Positions 7,290 to 15,777 are shown, numbered from the stretch's first letter. The stretch is 64,000 bases of DNA from Kineosporiaceae bacterium (GCA_016713225.1 JADJPO010000003.1:868001-932000), one strand, 5' to 3'. The notes: a model not told the origin generated them from the letters alone. Numbers and translations: made by a program.

Positions 7290-8096
7290 TCAGGGCGTGG
7301 CCTGCGGGGCGGGCCGAGCCGACTGGGGGGTGGGCACCGCGTGCAGTGCGCTCACTGTAATGCCGGCCCGCTCGGCCACCTGAGCAGTCACGTCACGAGA
7401 CTTCAAGCTCTCGAGAATGCCGCCCGGGATGGCCAGCGCGCGGTGCAGGGTGGCGGCGTCCCCGATCGCCAGTAATCGGTACGGCGGGCTGACCGGGGCC
7501 TGGTCGACCAGGACACCGTCCGTCCCGTCCCGAAGGGCGGTCTGCACCACGATCCGCCGGTCACCCAGCTGGATCGCCTCGGCTCCGGCGCCCCGCAGCT
7601 CCTGCACGACGTCCAGCAACATCGACGCGCTCACGGTGCGGGCGGGGTCGGCGATGGTGAGCTCGATCCCCGGGCCCTGCGCGCCCCGGGTGCCGGCCAG
7701 GACGCCGTAGATGTCGAGCTGGTCTCGGGCCACCTTCTCCGAGATGGCCGCCCGGTCGGTACCCGATTGCAGCTCGGCGAGACGACCCTCGAGCTCGCGG
7801 GCCTGCGCATCCAGGCGTGACGACTGCTCGGTGACCTGCTGCAACAAGGAGATCAGCTCCCCCTGGCGCAGCGCCCCGACCGTCGAGGTCTGGGTCTGGC
7901 GTACCTGGGCCACGAGGGCGAACCCCAGGACGGCGCACAGCGCGGCCGCGAGCAGCTGACCGCGGGTGAGCGCCGGGCGCAGCGCAGACCGCAGCCGCCG
8001 ACGGCCGTGAACGGTGACCTGCTCGGAGGAGGAATCCGGTGGTCTCTCGGGTAACGGAGCCGGCATCGGCGCGGCGCGCGAGGACTCGTGGGCCAC
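7290..8096 (-). CDS. DUF881 membrane-anchored protein (second copy)
   Basis: Protein of about 268 aa with a basic cytoplasmic N-terminus, one transmembrane helix (LLAAALCAVLGFALVAQV, residues ~52-70), a coiled-coil stretch (ISLLQQVTEQSSRLDAQARE) and a DUF881 domain (GPGIELTIADPA, LLDVVQELRGAGAEAIQLGDRRI, PPYRLLAIGD, GGILESLKSRD). GTG 8096 is chosen: it falls 2 nt after the stop of the small basic protein gene. DUF881 proteins resemble a divisome-type topology, but their function is unknown. The counterpart is Rv1825. Confidence 0.9.
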   Translation of the reverse strand: MAHESSRAAPMPAPLPERPPDSSSEQVTVHGRRRLRSALRPALTRGQLLAAALCAVLGFALVAQVRQTQTSTVGALRQGELISLLQQVTEQSSRLDAQARELEGRLAELQSGTDRAAISEKVARDQLDIYGVLAGTRGAQGPGIELTIADPARTVSASMLLDVVQELRGAGAEAIQLGDRRIVVQTALRDGTDGVLVDQAPVSPPYRLLAIGDAATLHRALAIPGGILESLKSRDVTAQVAERAGITVSALHAVPTPQSARPAPQATP

Positions 8097-8098
8097 GG

Positions 8099-8431
8099 TC
8101 AGGCCTTGAACAGATGCCGGCGAATCGCCGCGGCATTGGAGAAGATGCGAATCCCGAGCACCACCACGACCCCGGTCGCCAGCTGCGACCCGACGCCGAG
8201 TTGGTCGCCCAGATAGACCATCAGCGCAGCCACCACGATGTTCGACAGGAACGAGACGGTGAACACGCGATCGTCGAAGATCCCGTCGAGCACGGCCCGC
8301 AGACCACCGAGGACGGCGTCCAGGGCCGCCACCACGGCAATGGGCAGGTAGGGCTGCATCCAGATCGGCACGGTGGGTTCGACGACCAGGCCGGCGATGA
8401 TGCCGACGACCAGGCCGAACAGGGCGATCAC
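8099..8431 (-). CDS. sbp: Small basic protein, DUF1290 family
   Basis: Integral membrane protein of 110 aa with three predicted helices: IALFGLVVGIIAGLVV at the N-terminus, YLPIAVVAALDAVLGGLRA, and FLSNIVVAALMVYLGDQLG with a following hydrophobic stretch. It is the counterpart of Rv1824. It is always encoded between two DUF881 genes, and here the GTG start overlaps the stop of the first DUF881 gene by 4 nt (GTGA), which implies translational coupling. Function is not established. Confidence 0.9.
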   Translation of the reverse strand: MIALFGLVVGIIAGLVVEPTVPIWMQPYLPIAVVAALDAVLGGLRAVLDGIFDDRVFTVSFLSNIVVAALMVYLGDQLGVGSQLATGVVVVLGIRIFSNAAAIRRHLFKA

Positions 8432-9300
8432 GAGGCCTCCTGGGTCGGGCTGGGACTCGCCACGGCGCCGGTGGGAACCGGCCGGGCGTACTGCAGGTGG
8501 AACGTAGCGCCTGCCCCCGACAGGGTGATCTCCTGCCGGGTGGTGATTCGCGAACCGATGCCGTCCGACTGCAACACCTGCAGGTACGAGGCGGCCAGGT
8601 CGCCGGCGAAGCGCGCCCGTAGCTGCTCCGGGTCGCCGACGGCCTCCACCCGGTAGGGCGGGAGCAGGGGTTGCAGGTCGACCAGGATCGCCTCACCGGC
8701 GGCACGGATCGCCGACAGTGTCGTCAGCCGATTGCCGTTGACGGCCACCGCCCGAGCCCCCGCCGCCCACAACCCGTTGACCACGATCTGCACGTCCCGG
8801 TCGCGCACCCGGCCGCGGTCCTCGCCATCGGCAGGTTCTGCCCCGGGCGCACGGGGTGCATCGCTCAGGTCGACCTGAACGCCCGGACCGCTGACCGACA
8901 ACTCACCGGTCCACCGGCCGAGGTCGGCAACGTCGTCCGCCAGACCCTCGGCGCCGGCTCCGGTGAGCGCCTGGTCACGCAGCCGATCGATCTGACGGCG
9001 CTTCTCGTCCAGGGTGAGTCGAGTCCGGTCGACATGGTCGATCCGGCGTTGGATCTCGCCTTCGAGCGCACGCCGAGCACGCACCGCCTCCGGCGCCGGA
9101 CGGCGAAGTTGCGCCACCGCACCCGTGGCGAGCAGCCCACAGAGCACGGCGACCACCAGCGTGAGCATCCGCGACACGGGGCCGGGGCGGTGCCCGTGAG
9201 CCCGTCGGGCCGCGGCCTCGGCATAGCCGGGGTCGAGCGGACGGTGCATCACCTCGGTCAACAGCGTCATCGAGGCATCCAGCCGCCCGGGCACCGTCAC
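8428..9300 (-). CDS. DUF881 membrane-anchored protein (first copy)
   Basis: Protein of about 290 aa: a short N-terminus, one membrane helix (MLTLVVAVLCGLLATGAVAQL), a charged coiled coil (residues ~55-100, with DEKRRQIDRLRDQAL) and a DUF881 domain with GELSVSGPGVQVDLSDAP, IVVNGLWAAGARAVAVNGNR and LPPYRVEAVGDPEQL. GTG 9300 is preferred because it overlaps the pgsA stop by 4 nt. The counterpart is Rv1823. Together with the small basic protein and the second DUF881 protein it probably forms one membrane assembly; this is inferred from conserved order only. Confidence 0.9.
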   Translation of the reverse strand: MTVPGRLDASMTLLTEVMHRPLDPGYAEAAARRAHGHRPGPVSRMLTLVVAVLCGLLATGAVAQLRRPAPEAVRARRALEGEIQRRIDHVDRTRLTLDEKRRQIDRLRDQALTGAGAEGLADDVADLGRWTGELSVSGPGVQVDLSDAPRAPGAEPADGEDRGRVRDRDVQIVVNGLWAAGARAVAVNGNRLTTLSAIRAAGEAILVDLQPLLPPYRVEAVGDPEQLRARFAGDLAASYLQVLQSDGIGSRITTRQEITLSGAGATFHLQYARPVPTGAVASPSPTQEAS

Positions 9301-9890
9301 GAAGGCGCCGTCCGGTGCAGAACCACCACCTGGCGGACGTAGAGCGCCCCCACCCACCAATAGAGGACCAGCCCCCACCAGGCGAACGCCCAGCCGAGTG
9401 GACGGGCCACCACGGCGGCGCCCTGGCTGGCCTCGGCCAGCAGGAGCAGCGGAAAGGCGTAGAGCAACGAGAAGGTGGCTGCCTTGCCGAGCAGGTGCAC
9501 CGGCAGGGGGCCGTACCCGAGCCTGGCCAACACCGGGATCGTCGGCACCAGGGCGATGTCCCGCGCCAACAGGATGACGACCAGCCACCACGGGATGACG
9601 TCCCGCCACGCCAGACCGATCACCGTGGCGACGATGTAGAGCCGGTCGGCCGCCGGATCGAGCAGTTGCCCCAGGCGCGAGACCTGCCCCCAGCGCCGCG
9701 CCAGAGTGCCGTCGAGGTAGTCCGAGAACCCGCTGATCACCAGGACGACGATCGCCAGGCCGTCACGACGCTCGAGAATGAGCCAGAAGAACACCGGCAC
9801 CAAGAGCAGACGCACGGCGCTCAACGCGTTGGGGAGGGTCAGCACCCGGTCGCTGACGCCGTCCGGCCTCGTACCGTCCTGGACTGCCAC
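9297..9890 (-). CDS. pgsA: CDP-alcohol phosphatidyltransferase (PgsA family)
   Basis: Integral membrane enzyme of 197 aa that transfers a phosphatidyl group from CDP-diacylglycerol to an alcohol. The full signature D-G-x2-A-R-x8-G-x3-D-x3-D is visible in LDGTLARRWGQVSRLGQLLD plus PAAD (residues ~59-81). Several hydrophobic helices follow. The counterpart in M. tuberculosis is Rv1822 (annotated pgsA2), whose exact alcohol acceptor is uncertain, so phosphatidylglycerol-phosphate synthase is a family-level call. It is the first gene of the operon running to gcvH. The start is GTG at 9890. Confidence 0.88.
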   Translation of the reverse strand: MAVQDGTRPDGVSDRVLTLPNALSAVRLLLVPVFFWLILERRDGLAIVVLVISGFSDYLDGTLARRWGQVSRLGQLLDPAADRLYIVATVIGLAWRDVIPWWLVVILLARDIALVPTIPVLARLGYGPLPVHLLGKAATFSLLYAFPLLLLAEASQGAAVVARPLGWAFAWWGLVLYWWVGALYVRQVVVLHRTAPS

Positions 9891-9920
9891 CCGATCAGCC
9901 TAACGGCGCGGGCGGCCGTC

Positions 9921-10421
9921 TCAGGGGATGACCGCGTCGACAGCCCTGCGCAGCGCACTCGGCTGCGAGGGCTGGGTGGGCGCACTCGAACGCAGCTGCT
10001 CCATGCGCTGGCCGATCTCCTGAAGTTGGGTGCGGGACAACGCCTCACGCACCACGGGGAACCAGTCGTCCTCCTCCTCGGCGATGTGGTGGGTGACGTT
10101 CTCCGCCAGGACGGTCATCTTGGCCACGAACCGCTCGTCCGACACCGGCAGGTTCGCCAGTTCGGCGGCCAGCAGGTCGGCCACGTGGTGTTCCTCGTAG
10201 GACTCGAGGATGTCCGCCTCGAGATCAGGCACGAGCCGCCTCACCTCGGGATACATGACCTCGTTCTCCAGGTGGGTGTGAACCGTGAGCTCACGCAGGA
10301 TCTGTGCGGTGAGCTCGCCCCGTCGGGTCTCGGCCCGCGGGCCGGTCTCCGCGAAGCGCCGGAACAAGGCCTTGATGCGCTTGTGGTCTTCTCGCAGGAT
10401 CACGATGGCGTCGCTGGACAT
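9921..10421 (-). CDS. Hemerythrin HHE-domain protein
   Basis: Soluble helical protein of 166 aa with the HHE pattern of a di-iron hemerythrin-like domain: REDHKRIKALFRRF (His ~13), HTHLENEVMYPEV (His-x3-Glu near residues 48-54), YEEHHVADLL and HHIAEEEDDWFPVV. Such proteins bind oxygen or iron, or respond to oxidative and nitrosative stress. No fused domain is present. A 13-bp hairpin separates it from the upstream PRC-barrel gene, so it is probably transcribed separately. Confidence 0.88.
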   Translation of the reverse strand: MSSDAIVILREDHKRIKALFRRFAETGPRAETRRGELTAQILRELTVHTHLENEVMYPEVRRLVPDLEADILESYEEHHVADLLAAELANLPVSDERFVAKMTVLAENVTHHIAEEEDDWFPVVREALSRTQLQEIGQRMEQLRSSAPTQPSQPSALRRAVDAVIP

Positions 10422-10444
10422 GCACGCTCACTTCCTTCGTCGGC

Positions 10445-10482
10445 GCAGGCACCGGTGAGCGCCATCGCCCACCGGTGCCTGC
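10445..10482. terminator. 13-bp perfect inverted repeat between PRC-barrel and hemerythrin genes
   Basis: Arms 10445-10457 (GCAGGCACCGGTG) and 10470-10482 pair fully around a 12-nt loop, with no T-tract. It lies 70 bp after the PRC-barrel stop and just upstream of the hemerythrin start. Terminator is likely; an operator is possible. Confidence 0.5.
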
Positions 10483-10550
10483 AGTCGTCAGGGCTCATCT
10501 CACTCGGCCCCGCTCGAGGGCTGGTCGCCGACGAACGGGAGTGCCCTGGG

Positions 10551-10901
10551 TCAGCGCACCGGACCCATCGGCCCGTAGTAGCTGCCGAGGGTGCCCAGGT
10601 ACTCCGGGTCGATCGTCCGGTCGGCGTCGAACTCCGGGGAGTCCTTGATCTGCTCCTTGGTGAGGTCGACCCACACCTTGTGGCCCGCCTCGTCCACCTC
10701 CGTGACCAGACCGGCCGGGATCACGACCTTGCGACCGAAGATCCACTTACCGGTGTCGACCACCAGGTGGGCGGAGTCCACGTCGACCGTGGCCTCGTCC
10801 ACCGTGCCGATGCTGCCGTCACGAGCCTCCACCTGGTAATCGACCAGGTCGACTCCGCCGGGCGTGAGGGCTCCGGGGTAGTTCCACAACGAGTTGTCCA
10901 C
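10551..10901 (-). CDS. PRC-barrel domain protein
   Basis: Small protein of about 116 aa with one PRC-barrel (residues ~18-80): VDYQVEARDGSIGTVDEATV, HLVVDTGKWIFGRKVVIPAG, then KVWVDLTKEQIKDSPEF, and a tail ending LGSYYGPMGPVR. The family binds other proteins or RNA and is common among actinobacterial general-stress genes. The GTG at 10901 follows GGAGG by 5 nt and is preferred over ATG 10913. A good SigF-type promoter lies 39 bp upstream, so stress-sigma control is likely. Confidence 0.85.
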   Translation of the reverse strand: MDNSLWNYPGALTPGGVDLVDYQVEARDGSIGTVDEATVDVDSAHLVVDTGKWIFGRKVVIPAGLVTEVDEAGHKVWVDLTKEQIKDSPEFDADRTIDPEYLGTLGSYYGPMGPVR

Positions 10902-10939
10902 GTCGTCCTCCATGTGTCGGGGTTTGGGACGAACTCGGG

Positions 10940-10965
10940 CTACCCGTGTCGCCGAGGCCCAAACC
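10940..10965 (-). promoter_or_regulatory. Candidate SigF/SigB-type promoter for the PRC-barrel gene
   Basis: On the minus strand GGTTT (10961-10965) is followed after 15 nt by GGGTA, matching the SigF-type consensus GGTTT-N15-17-GGGTA. The -10 element lies about 39 bp from the GTG start. A sigma factor of this class is encoded at 13165-13998. Confidence 0.55.
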
Positions 10966-11076
10966 ACCCGCACCCCGCACCCGTGACGGCCGAGGGGTTC
11001 CACGGGCCGCGGCTCGGGTCGCGCAGGACGTCCGGGCGAGGTGTGCTGTCGGCACATCGAGCCCGAGGAGTTCGCC

Positions 11077-12888
11077 ATGACCGCGATCAGGCCGGAGCGC
11101 TCGGGTGTCAACGTGGACGACACCCCGGTTGCGGTGAGTTCCCTCGCGTCCACCCCCACCGTGACCCGAGGCGATGGTGAGGAGCCGACTCCTCGGGAGT
11201 CGCCGTGGGTGTCCGTCCTGTGGTCCACCGACCACAAGGTGGTGGGCATGCTCTACCTGTACACGGCGCTGGGGTTCTTCCTACTCGCCGGGATCATGGC
11301 CATGATGATCCGGGCGGAGCTGGCTACCCCAGGCCTGGACCTGGTGCAGTCCAAGGACCAGTACAACCAGTTGTTCACGATGCACGGCACCCTGATGCTG
11401 CTGCAGTTCGCCACCCCGATGTTCGCGGCGTTCGCCAACCTGTTGGTGCCGATCCAGATCGGTGCACCGGACGTCGCGTTCCCCCGCCTGAACATGTTGT
11501 CGTACTGGATGTACCTGTTCGGCAGTCTGATCGTGGTCTCGGGCTTCCTCTTGCCCGGGGGCGCGGCGTCCTTCGGCTGGACCGCGTACGCCCCGTTGTC
11601 CGACGCCACCTACTCCCCCGGGCTGGGCGGCAATCTCTGGGTGCTCGGCCTGGCGCTGGGCGGGTTCTCGACCATTCTGGGGGCGGTCAACTTCCTGACC
11701 ACGATCGTCTGCCTGCGCGCCCCGGGCATGACCATGTTCCGGTTGTCGCTGTTCTGCTGGAACATCGTGGTCACCAGCCTGTTGGTGATCATCGCCTTTC
11801 CCCTGCTCGCCGCGGCGCTCTTCGGGCTGGCGGCGGATCGGATCGCCGGGGCTCAACTCTTCGTGCCGGAGAACGGCGGCGCCCTGTTGTGGCAACACCT
11901 GTTCTGGTTCTTCGGTCACCCGGAGGTCTACATCGTGGCGTTGCCGTTCTTCGGCATCGTCAGCGAGATCATCCCGGTGTTCAGTCGCAAACCGATCTTC
12001 GGCTACCGGGGCATGGTCTACGCCACGATCGTCATCGGCGCGTTGTCCGTCGCGGTGTGGGCGCATCACATGTTCGTCACCGGGCAGGTCTCCTTCGCCT
12101 TCTTCGCCGGGGCGACGATGCTCATCGCGATCCCGACGGGGATCAAGTTCTTCAACTGGATCGGCACCATGTGGCGCGGCAGCCTGAGTTTCGAGACCCC
12201 CATGTTGTGGTGTCTGGGCTTTCTCGTGACCTTCCTGTTCGGTGGGCTGACCGGCGTCATCCTGTCGGCTCCCCCGTTGGACTGGCACGTGACCGATACC
12301 TACTTCGTGGTGGCCCACTTCCACTATGTGCTGTTCGGCACCGTGGTCTTCGCCACCTTCGGTGGGTTCTACTTCTGGTGGCCCAAGTGGACCGGACGCT
12401 TCCTCGACGAGAAGCTGGGCACGTGGCACTTCTGGACGACGTTCATCGGCTTCCAGATCACCTTCCTGATCCAGCACTGGCTGGGGGCAGCCGGCATGCC
12501 TCGGCGGGTCGCGGACTACCTCCCCGAGGACGGATACACCCTCGCGAATCGCTTCTCGACGGCGGGAGCCTTCCTGCTGGCGATCTCGATGGCCATCTTC
12601 CTGGTCAACCTCGGGCGCACCATGCGACGACCTCGGGCCGCACTGGCCGCCGACCCGTGGGGTCACGGACGATCACTGGAGTGGGCCACCGCGAGCCCGG
12701 TACCGCGGCACAACTTCCTCGCCCTGCCTCGGATCCGTTCCGAGTCACCGGCTTTCGATCTCCACCACCCTGAAGCTGCACTGGCAGAAGTGGTTCCACC
12801 ACGCAGAACCGGTCAGGAACCAGCCACCGGCGACCCCACCATCCTCACCGATCTCCTGGGTGACGCCGAACGCACCGACGACCGGTAG
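11077..12888 (+). CDS. ctaD: Cytochrome c oxidase subunit I
   Basis: Membrane heme-copper oxidase catalytic subunit, 603 aa, with about twelve helices. Ligand motifs are present: TMHGTLM (heme a His), WFFGHPEVYI (CuB His and cross-linked Tyr), VWAHHMFV (CuB His pair) and VAHFHYVLFG (heme a3 and heme a His). The N-terminus STDHKVVGMLYLYTAL is typical of actinobacterial CtaD. ATG 11077 is chosen because GAGGAG precedes it; the frame runs 12 codons further upstream. Unusually it stands alone: no ctaC, ctaE, ctaF or qcr genes are nearby, so it is probably an additional isoform. Confidence 0.95.
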   Translation: MTAIRPERSGVNVDDTPVAVSSLASTPTVTRGDGEEPTPRESPWVSVLWSTDHKVVGMLYLYTALGFFLLAGIMAMMIRAELATPGLDLVQSKDQYNQLFTMHGTLMLLQFATPMFAAFANLLVPIQIGAPDVAFPRLNMLSYWMYLFGSLIVVSGFLLPGGAASFGWTAYAPLSDATYSPGLGGNLWVLGLALGGFSTILGAVNFLTTIVCLRAPGMTMFRLSLFCWNIVVTSLLVIIAFPLLAAALFGLAADRIAGAQLFVPENGGALLWQHLFWFFGHPEVYIVALPFFGIVSEIIPVFSRKPIFGYRGMVYATIVIGALSVAVWAHHMFVTGQVSFAFFAGATMLIAIPTGIKFFNWIGTMWRGSLSFETPMLWCLGFLVTFLFGGLTGVILSAPPLDWHVTDTYFVVAHFHYVLFGTVVFATFGGFYFWWPKWTGRFLDEKLGTWHFWTTFIGFQITFLIQHWLGAAGMPRRVADYLPEDGYTLANRFSTAGAFLLAISMAIFLVNLGRTMRRPRAALAADPWGHGRSLEWATASPVPRHNFLALPRIRSESPAFDLHHPEAALAEVVPPRRTGQEPATGDPTILTDLLGDAERTDDR

Positions 12889-13164
12889 CCGGGTGGCCGA
12901 ACCGAGAATCCCGGATCCGGCAGGGACAACTCCGGTTGCCGTAGGGCACGACCGGCTCTAGCGTCCTCCTACACGCATCACCGTCTGGCGCTCCAGAAGC
13001 AGGGTGCCGGCCGCTCCCGAGAGGTCTCCTGTCGGTAGTGCCCGCCTTGCGGTCTCCGGCCATGAACCGTTGCTGCGCTGCGGGTCTCACCTGGCAGTTC
13101 CGTGCACGGCCGCGCCGTGCCCCGAGGCCTCTTCCACCGGTTCCGATCCGGAGGAAGAACTCCC
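12889..13164. other. Intergenic region between ctaD and the sigma factor gene
   Basis: No open frame with convincing coding composition, and no clear hairpin or consensus promoter was recognised in these 276 bp. Confidence 0.5.
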
Positions 13165-13998
13165 GTGACCGCCACAACCATGCCCATCGACGAGTGTGCC
13201 CCCAGTCCCGATCGCTTCCCGCTCACCCATGCCCTCTTCCTCGAGATGACCACAGCCGCGGACGAGGTGACCCAGCGCCGTGTGCGTACCGAGCTCATCG
13301 AGGTGTACTGGGGCCTGGCCCGCCGGTTGGCCCGCCGGTTCCGCCATCGCGGCGAGCCGGAGGACGACCTGGTCCAGGTGGCAGCGATCGGCCTGATCAA
13401 GGCCATCGACGGCTTCGACCCCGTTCGAGGCAGCGCCTTCACCAGCTATGCCATCCCGACGATCCTGGGTGAGCTGCGCCGCCACTTCCGCGACAAGGGC
13501 TGGGACGTCAGGGTGCCGCGCCGCTTCCAGGAACTGCGCCTGGAGATCGCGGCAGCCAGCGACCGACTGACACATGAGCTGGGGCGGCTGCCGAACCCCG
13601 CCGACGTAGCCGTGGCGCTGGCCGTCAGCGAGGACGACGTCCGCGAGAGCCTGGCCGCTGGGAGCGCCTACAGCGCCACCTCGCTGCAGCGACCCCTCGG
13701 CCATCACGAGGACGGCGCCTGCCTGGGCGACCTACTGGCCCACGAAGAGCGCGGTTACCGGCACGTCGAGGCCTGTGCCGTACTGCGGGCCGCCCTGAGC
13801 GACCTGCCGGAACGGGAGCGCCACATCTTGGGCCTGCGTTTCTATCACCAACTCACGCAGTCCGAGATCGCCGACGAGGTCGGCATGTCCCAGATGCATG
13901 TCTCACGACTGCTGACCCGATCGCTCGAACGGTTGCGTGAACGACTCACCGACAGTTGTGGCCTCGATCGCGAGGACCACGTGCCGCTCGCCAGCTGA
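13165..13998 (+). CDS. Sigma-70 family factor, SigF/SigB stress type
   Basis: Alternative sigma factor of 277 aa. Region 2 is clear (EDDLVQVAAIGLIKAIDGFD, FTSYAIPTILGELRRHFRDK), followed by region 3 (VPRRFQELRLEIAAASDRLT, LGRLPNPADVAVALAVSEDD) and region 4 with the HTH QSEIADEVGMSQMHVSRLL. This is the SigF/SigB/SigG general-stress class, normally held by an anti-sigma kinase of the RsbW type. The GTG at 13165 follows GGAGGA. A membrane stress protein, an ANTAR-GAF-PAS protein and an RsbW-like ATPase follow on the same strand, which suggests a local signalling set. Confidence 0.9.
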   Translation: MTATTMPIDECAPSPDRFPLTHALFLEMTTAADEVTQRRVRTELIEVYWGLARRLARRFRHRGEPEDDLVQVAAIGLIKAIDGFDPVRGSAFTSYAIPTILGELRRHFRDKGWDVRVPRRFQELRLEIAAASDRLTHELGRLPNPADVAVALAVSEDDVRESLAAGSAYSATSLQRPLGHHEDGACLGDLLAHEERGYRHVEACAVLRAALSDLPERERHILGLRFYHQLTQSEIADEVGMSQMHVSRLLTRSLERLRERLTDSCGLDREDHVPLAS

Positions 13999-14023
13999 CC
14001 TGAAACCCACACAAGGAGAAGAC

Positions 14024-14299
14024 ATGTTGATGTTCGTCATCACTTTGATCATCATCGGCGGGATTGCCGGACTGATCGCCCGCCTGGTCGTTCCCGGGCG
14101 TGACCCCATGGGCATCCTCGGAACCATCGTCCTGGGCATCATCGGGTCGTTCATCGGAGGATTCCTGGGCTACTACCTGCTCGGTGCCGACACCAGTGAA
14201 GGGGCAGTCCAGCCGGCAGGCATCGTGGGGTCGATCGTCGGAGCCATCCTCGCCCTGCTCATCCTGCGCGTGAGCTCGCGGAGCCGCACCAGCATCTGA
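14024..14299 (+). CDS. GlsB/YeaQ/YmgE-family stress membrane protein
   Basis: Membrane protein of 91 aa with three glycine-rich helices: FVITLIIIGGIAGLIARLVV, GILGTIVLGIIGSFIGGFLG and GIVGSIVGAILALLILRV, joined by PGRDPMG, the family hallmark. Members of this transglycosylase-associated family are induced by envelope and general stress. AAGGAG precedes the ATG. It starts 25 nt after the sigma factor stop and is probably co-transcribed. A strong hairpin at 14325-14351 follows. Confidence 0.9.
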   Translation: MLMFVITLIIIGGIAGLIARLVVPGRDPMGILGTIVLGIIGSFIGGFLGYYLLGADTSEGAVQPAGIVGSIVGAILALLILRVSSRSRTSI

Positions 14300-14324
14300 T
14301 GGTCGCACTCCGGCTCGTGTCCAT

Positions 14325-14351
14325 CCGGGAGGGCGCACTGCGCCCTCCCGG
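14325..14351 (+). terminator. Strong GC hairpin after the GlsB-like gene
   Basis: CCGGGAGGGCGCA is followed after one base by its exact reverse complement. It lies 26 bp after the stop codon. It favours ATG 14437 rather than 14299 as the start of the next gene. No T-tract. Confidence 0.55.
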
Positions 14352-14385
14352 GGCAGACTCGCCTGGCAGAGCCATCTATTGCCGA

Positions 14386-14407
14386 CCACCGGCCGCATGG
14401 CCGGTGG
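14386..14407. repeat. 9-4-9 inverted repeat before the ANTAR gene
   Basis: CCACCGGCC-GCAT-GGCCGGTGG, 30 bp upstream of ATG 14437. It could be an operator or a leader hairpin; ANTAR proteins act on leader RNA, but a two-hexaloop ANTAR target was not recognised. Confidence 0.35.
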
Positions 14408-14436
14408 CTCGCGACGAGCCGAGGTACACACCGTTC

Positions 14437-15777
14437 ATGGCAAGTCCCCAGACAACTCCACCGTCCGATGGCGCGCAGGCCGAGACCCTCCTGCTGGCCA
14501 CGGTCGATCGGCTGCGCAACGAGGTCGACGGGTTACGTCATGCCATGCGCAGCCGAGCCGTCATCGAACAGGCCAAGGGCATGTTCATGGAGCGGTACGG
14601 CTGTACCGACGACGAGGCCTTCACCCGGCTGTCGCGCTTCTCGCAGCAAACCAATCTCAAACTGGCCGATGTGGCCTTCGCGCTCGTGTCCAGCGGCCGC
14701 CCGGATGGACCCGAACACCCCGAACCCGCCGATTCGGAGGCCACCGCGCCCTCGCCGAGGCAGGTTCGCGCCGCGGCCCGGCGGCGCAAGGACCACCGGC
14801 TGGGGCACCGAGCCACCGGCGATCCACAGCTGGCCGACCGGGTACGTGATCGCGGCCGCTGGGTCCGGTTGCGTTCCGAGCTGCTGTCGGCAGGTACGGG
14901 CCACGAGGTGGTCGATGCCGTGCGCGGCGCGCTCGACATCTGGCCGCCGAGCACCGTCGTCCTGGCTGCTGTGGACATGAGCGGGGCGCTCGTGCTGCTG
15001 GGCCATCACGGGGTACCGGCAGCGGTGGCGGTTCGCTGGCACCGGCTACCGCTCGATCTCCCGCTGCCGGTGTGTGAGGTGGCCCGGACCGGGCAGGGTG
15101 CCTGGTGGGACGGCTCCACCCCTCACCGACCCGAGGGCCTCGGCTTCGGCATCCCCGACGCGTGGGCGCTCGCCACGGTCCTGGCCCTGCGGCGCCATGA
15201 TCGGGTGGTCGGCGTCCTGGCGCTCACCTGGCCGCATGACGGCCCACGACCCCTGCCCGGCGACCCGGCCCTGACCCGACTGCTCGGCGACGTGGCCGAG
15301 GCGGTGCAACGCCTGGCCACCCCCGTGCTCCCCATCCGCGGAAACCGTTCTGCGACACCGGCTGCGCGGCAGGCTTCGGATCCGAACGCACCCGACCCCG
15401 CGTTCGCGCTGCTCGACGTCCTCTACGACGCGGTCCTGCTCTGCGGCCCCGTGACCGCCTCCGACAGGACGGTCACCGATCTCCGCATCCGGCACGCCAA
15501 TCCGGCTGCCGTGCGACGGATCGGTCGCCAGCTGTCCGACCTGGTCGGGCGTGACCTGCTCGAGCTCTTTCCGGACGCCGCGGTGAACGGCTTGTTGGCC
15601 ATGTGCCTGCACGTCTGGGAGACCGGGGAACTGGCTGAGCTGCACCGTCTTCCACGTCGCCAGGGCGAGCCATCGGGTCCCTGGGGGGAGGCACGCGTGT
15701 CGCGATATCGCGACGGTGTGCTGATCACCTGGACCGGCAGGGAGGCCCCCGAATCGTCAGGAGGAGCCACGTCATGA
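14437..15777 (+). CDS. ANTAR-GAF-PAS signalling protein
   Basis: Cytoplasmic protein of 446 aa. Residues ~20-80 form an ANTAR RNA-binding domain at the N-terminus (RSRAVIEQAKGMFMERYGCT, then DEAFTRLSRFSQQTNLKLAD), preceded by a coiled coil. A GAF-like sensor follows (~residues 140-300: VLAAVDMSGALVLLGHHGVP, LRRHDRVVGVLALTWP). A C-terminal PAS-like domain has VTDLRIRHANPAAVRRIG and SDLVGRDLLELFPD. ANTAR usually sits at the C-terminus, so this order is less common. It overlaps the following RsbW-like gene by 4 nt (ATGA), so the two are translated together. Ligand unknown. Confidence 0.82.
   Translation: MASPQTTPPSDGAQAETLLLATVDRLRNEVDGLRHAMRSRAVIEQAKGMFMERYGCTDDEAFTRLSRFSQQTNLKLADVAFALVSSGRPDGPEHPEPADSEATAPSPRQVRAAARRRKDHRLGHRATGDPQLADRVRDRGRWVRLRSELLSAGTGHEVVDAVRGALDIWPPSTVVLAAVDMSGALVLLGHHGVPAAVAVRWHRLPLDLPLPVCEVARTGQGAWWDGSTPHRPEGLGFGIPDAWALATVLALRRHDRVVGVLALTWPHDGPRPLPGDPALTRLLGDVAEAVQRLATPVLPIRGNRSATPAARQASDPNAPDPAFALLDVLYDAVLLCGPVTASDRTVTDLRIRHANPAAVRRIGRQLSDLVGRDLLELFPDAAVNGLLAMCLHVWETGELAELHRLPRRQGEPSGPWGEARVSRYRDGVLITWTGREAPESSGGATS

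Noticed and set aside
9315..11180. 621-codon plus-strand open frame over pgsA, hemerythrin and PRC genes
   Set aside because: It runs antisense to three clear genes and has shadow-type composition.
11281..12666. 461-codon minus-strand frame inside ctaD
   Set aside because: Antisense shadow of a strongly conserved oxidase subunit.
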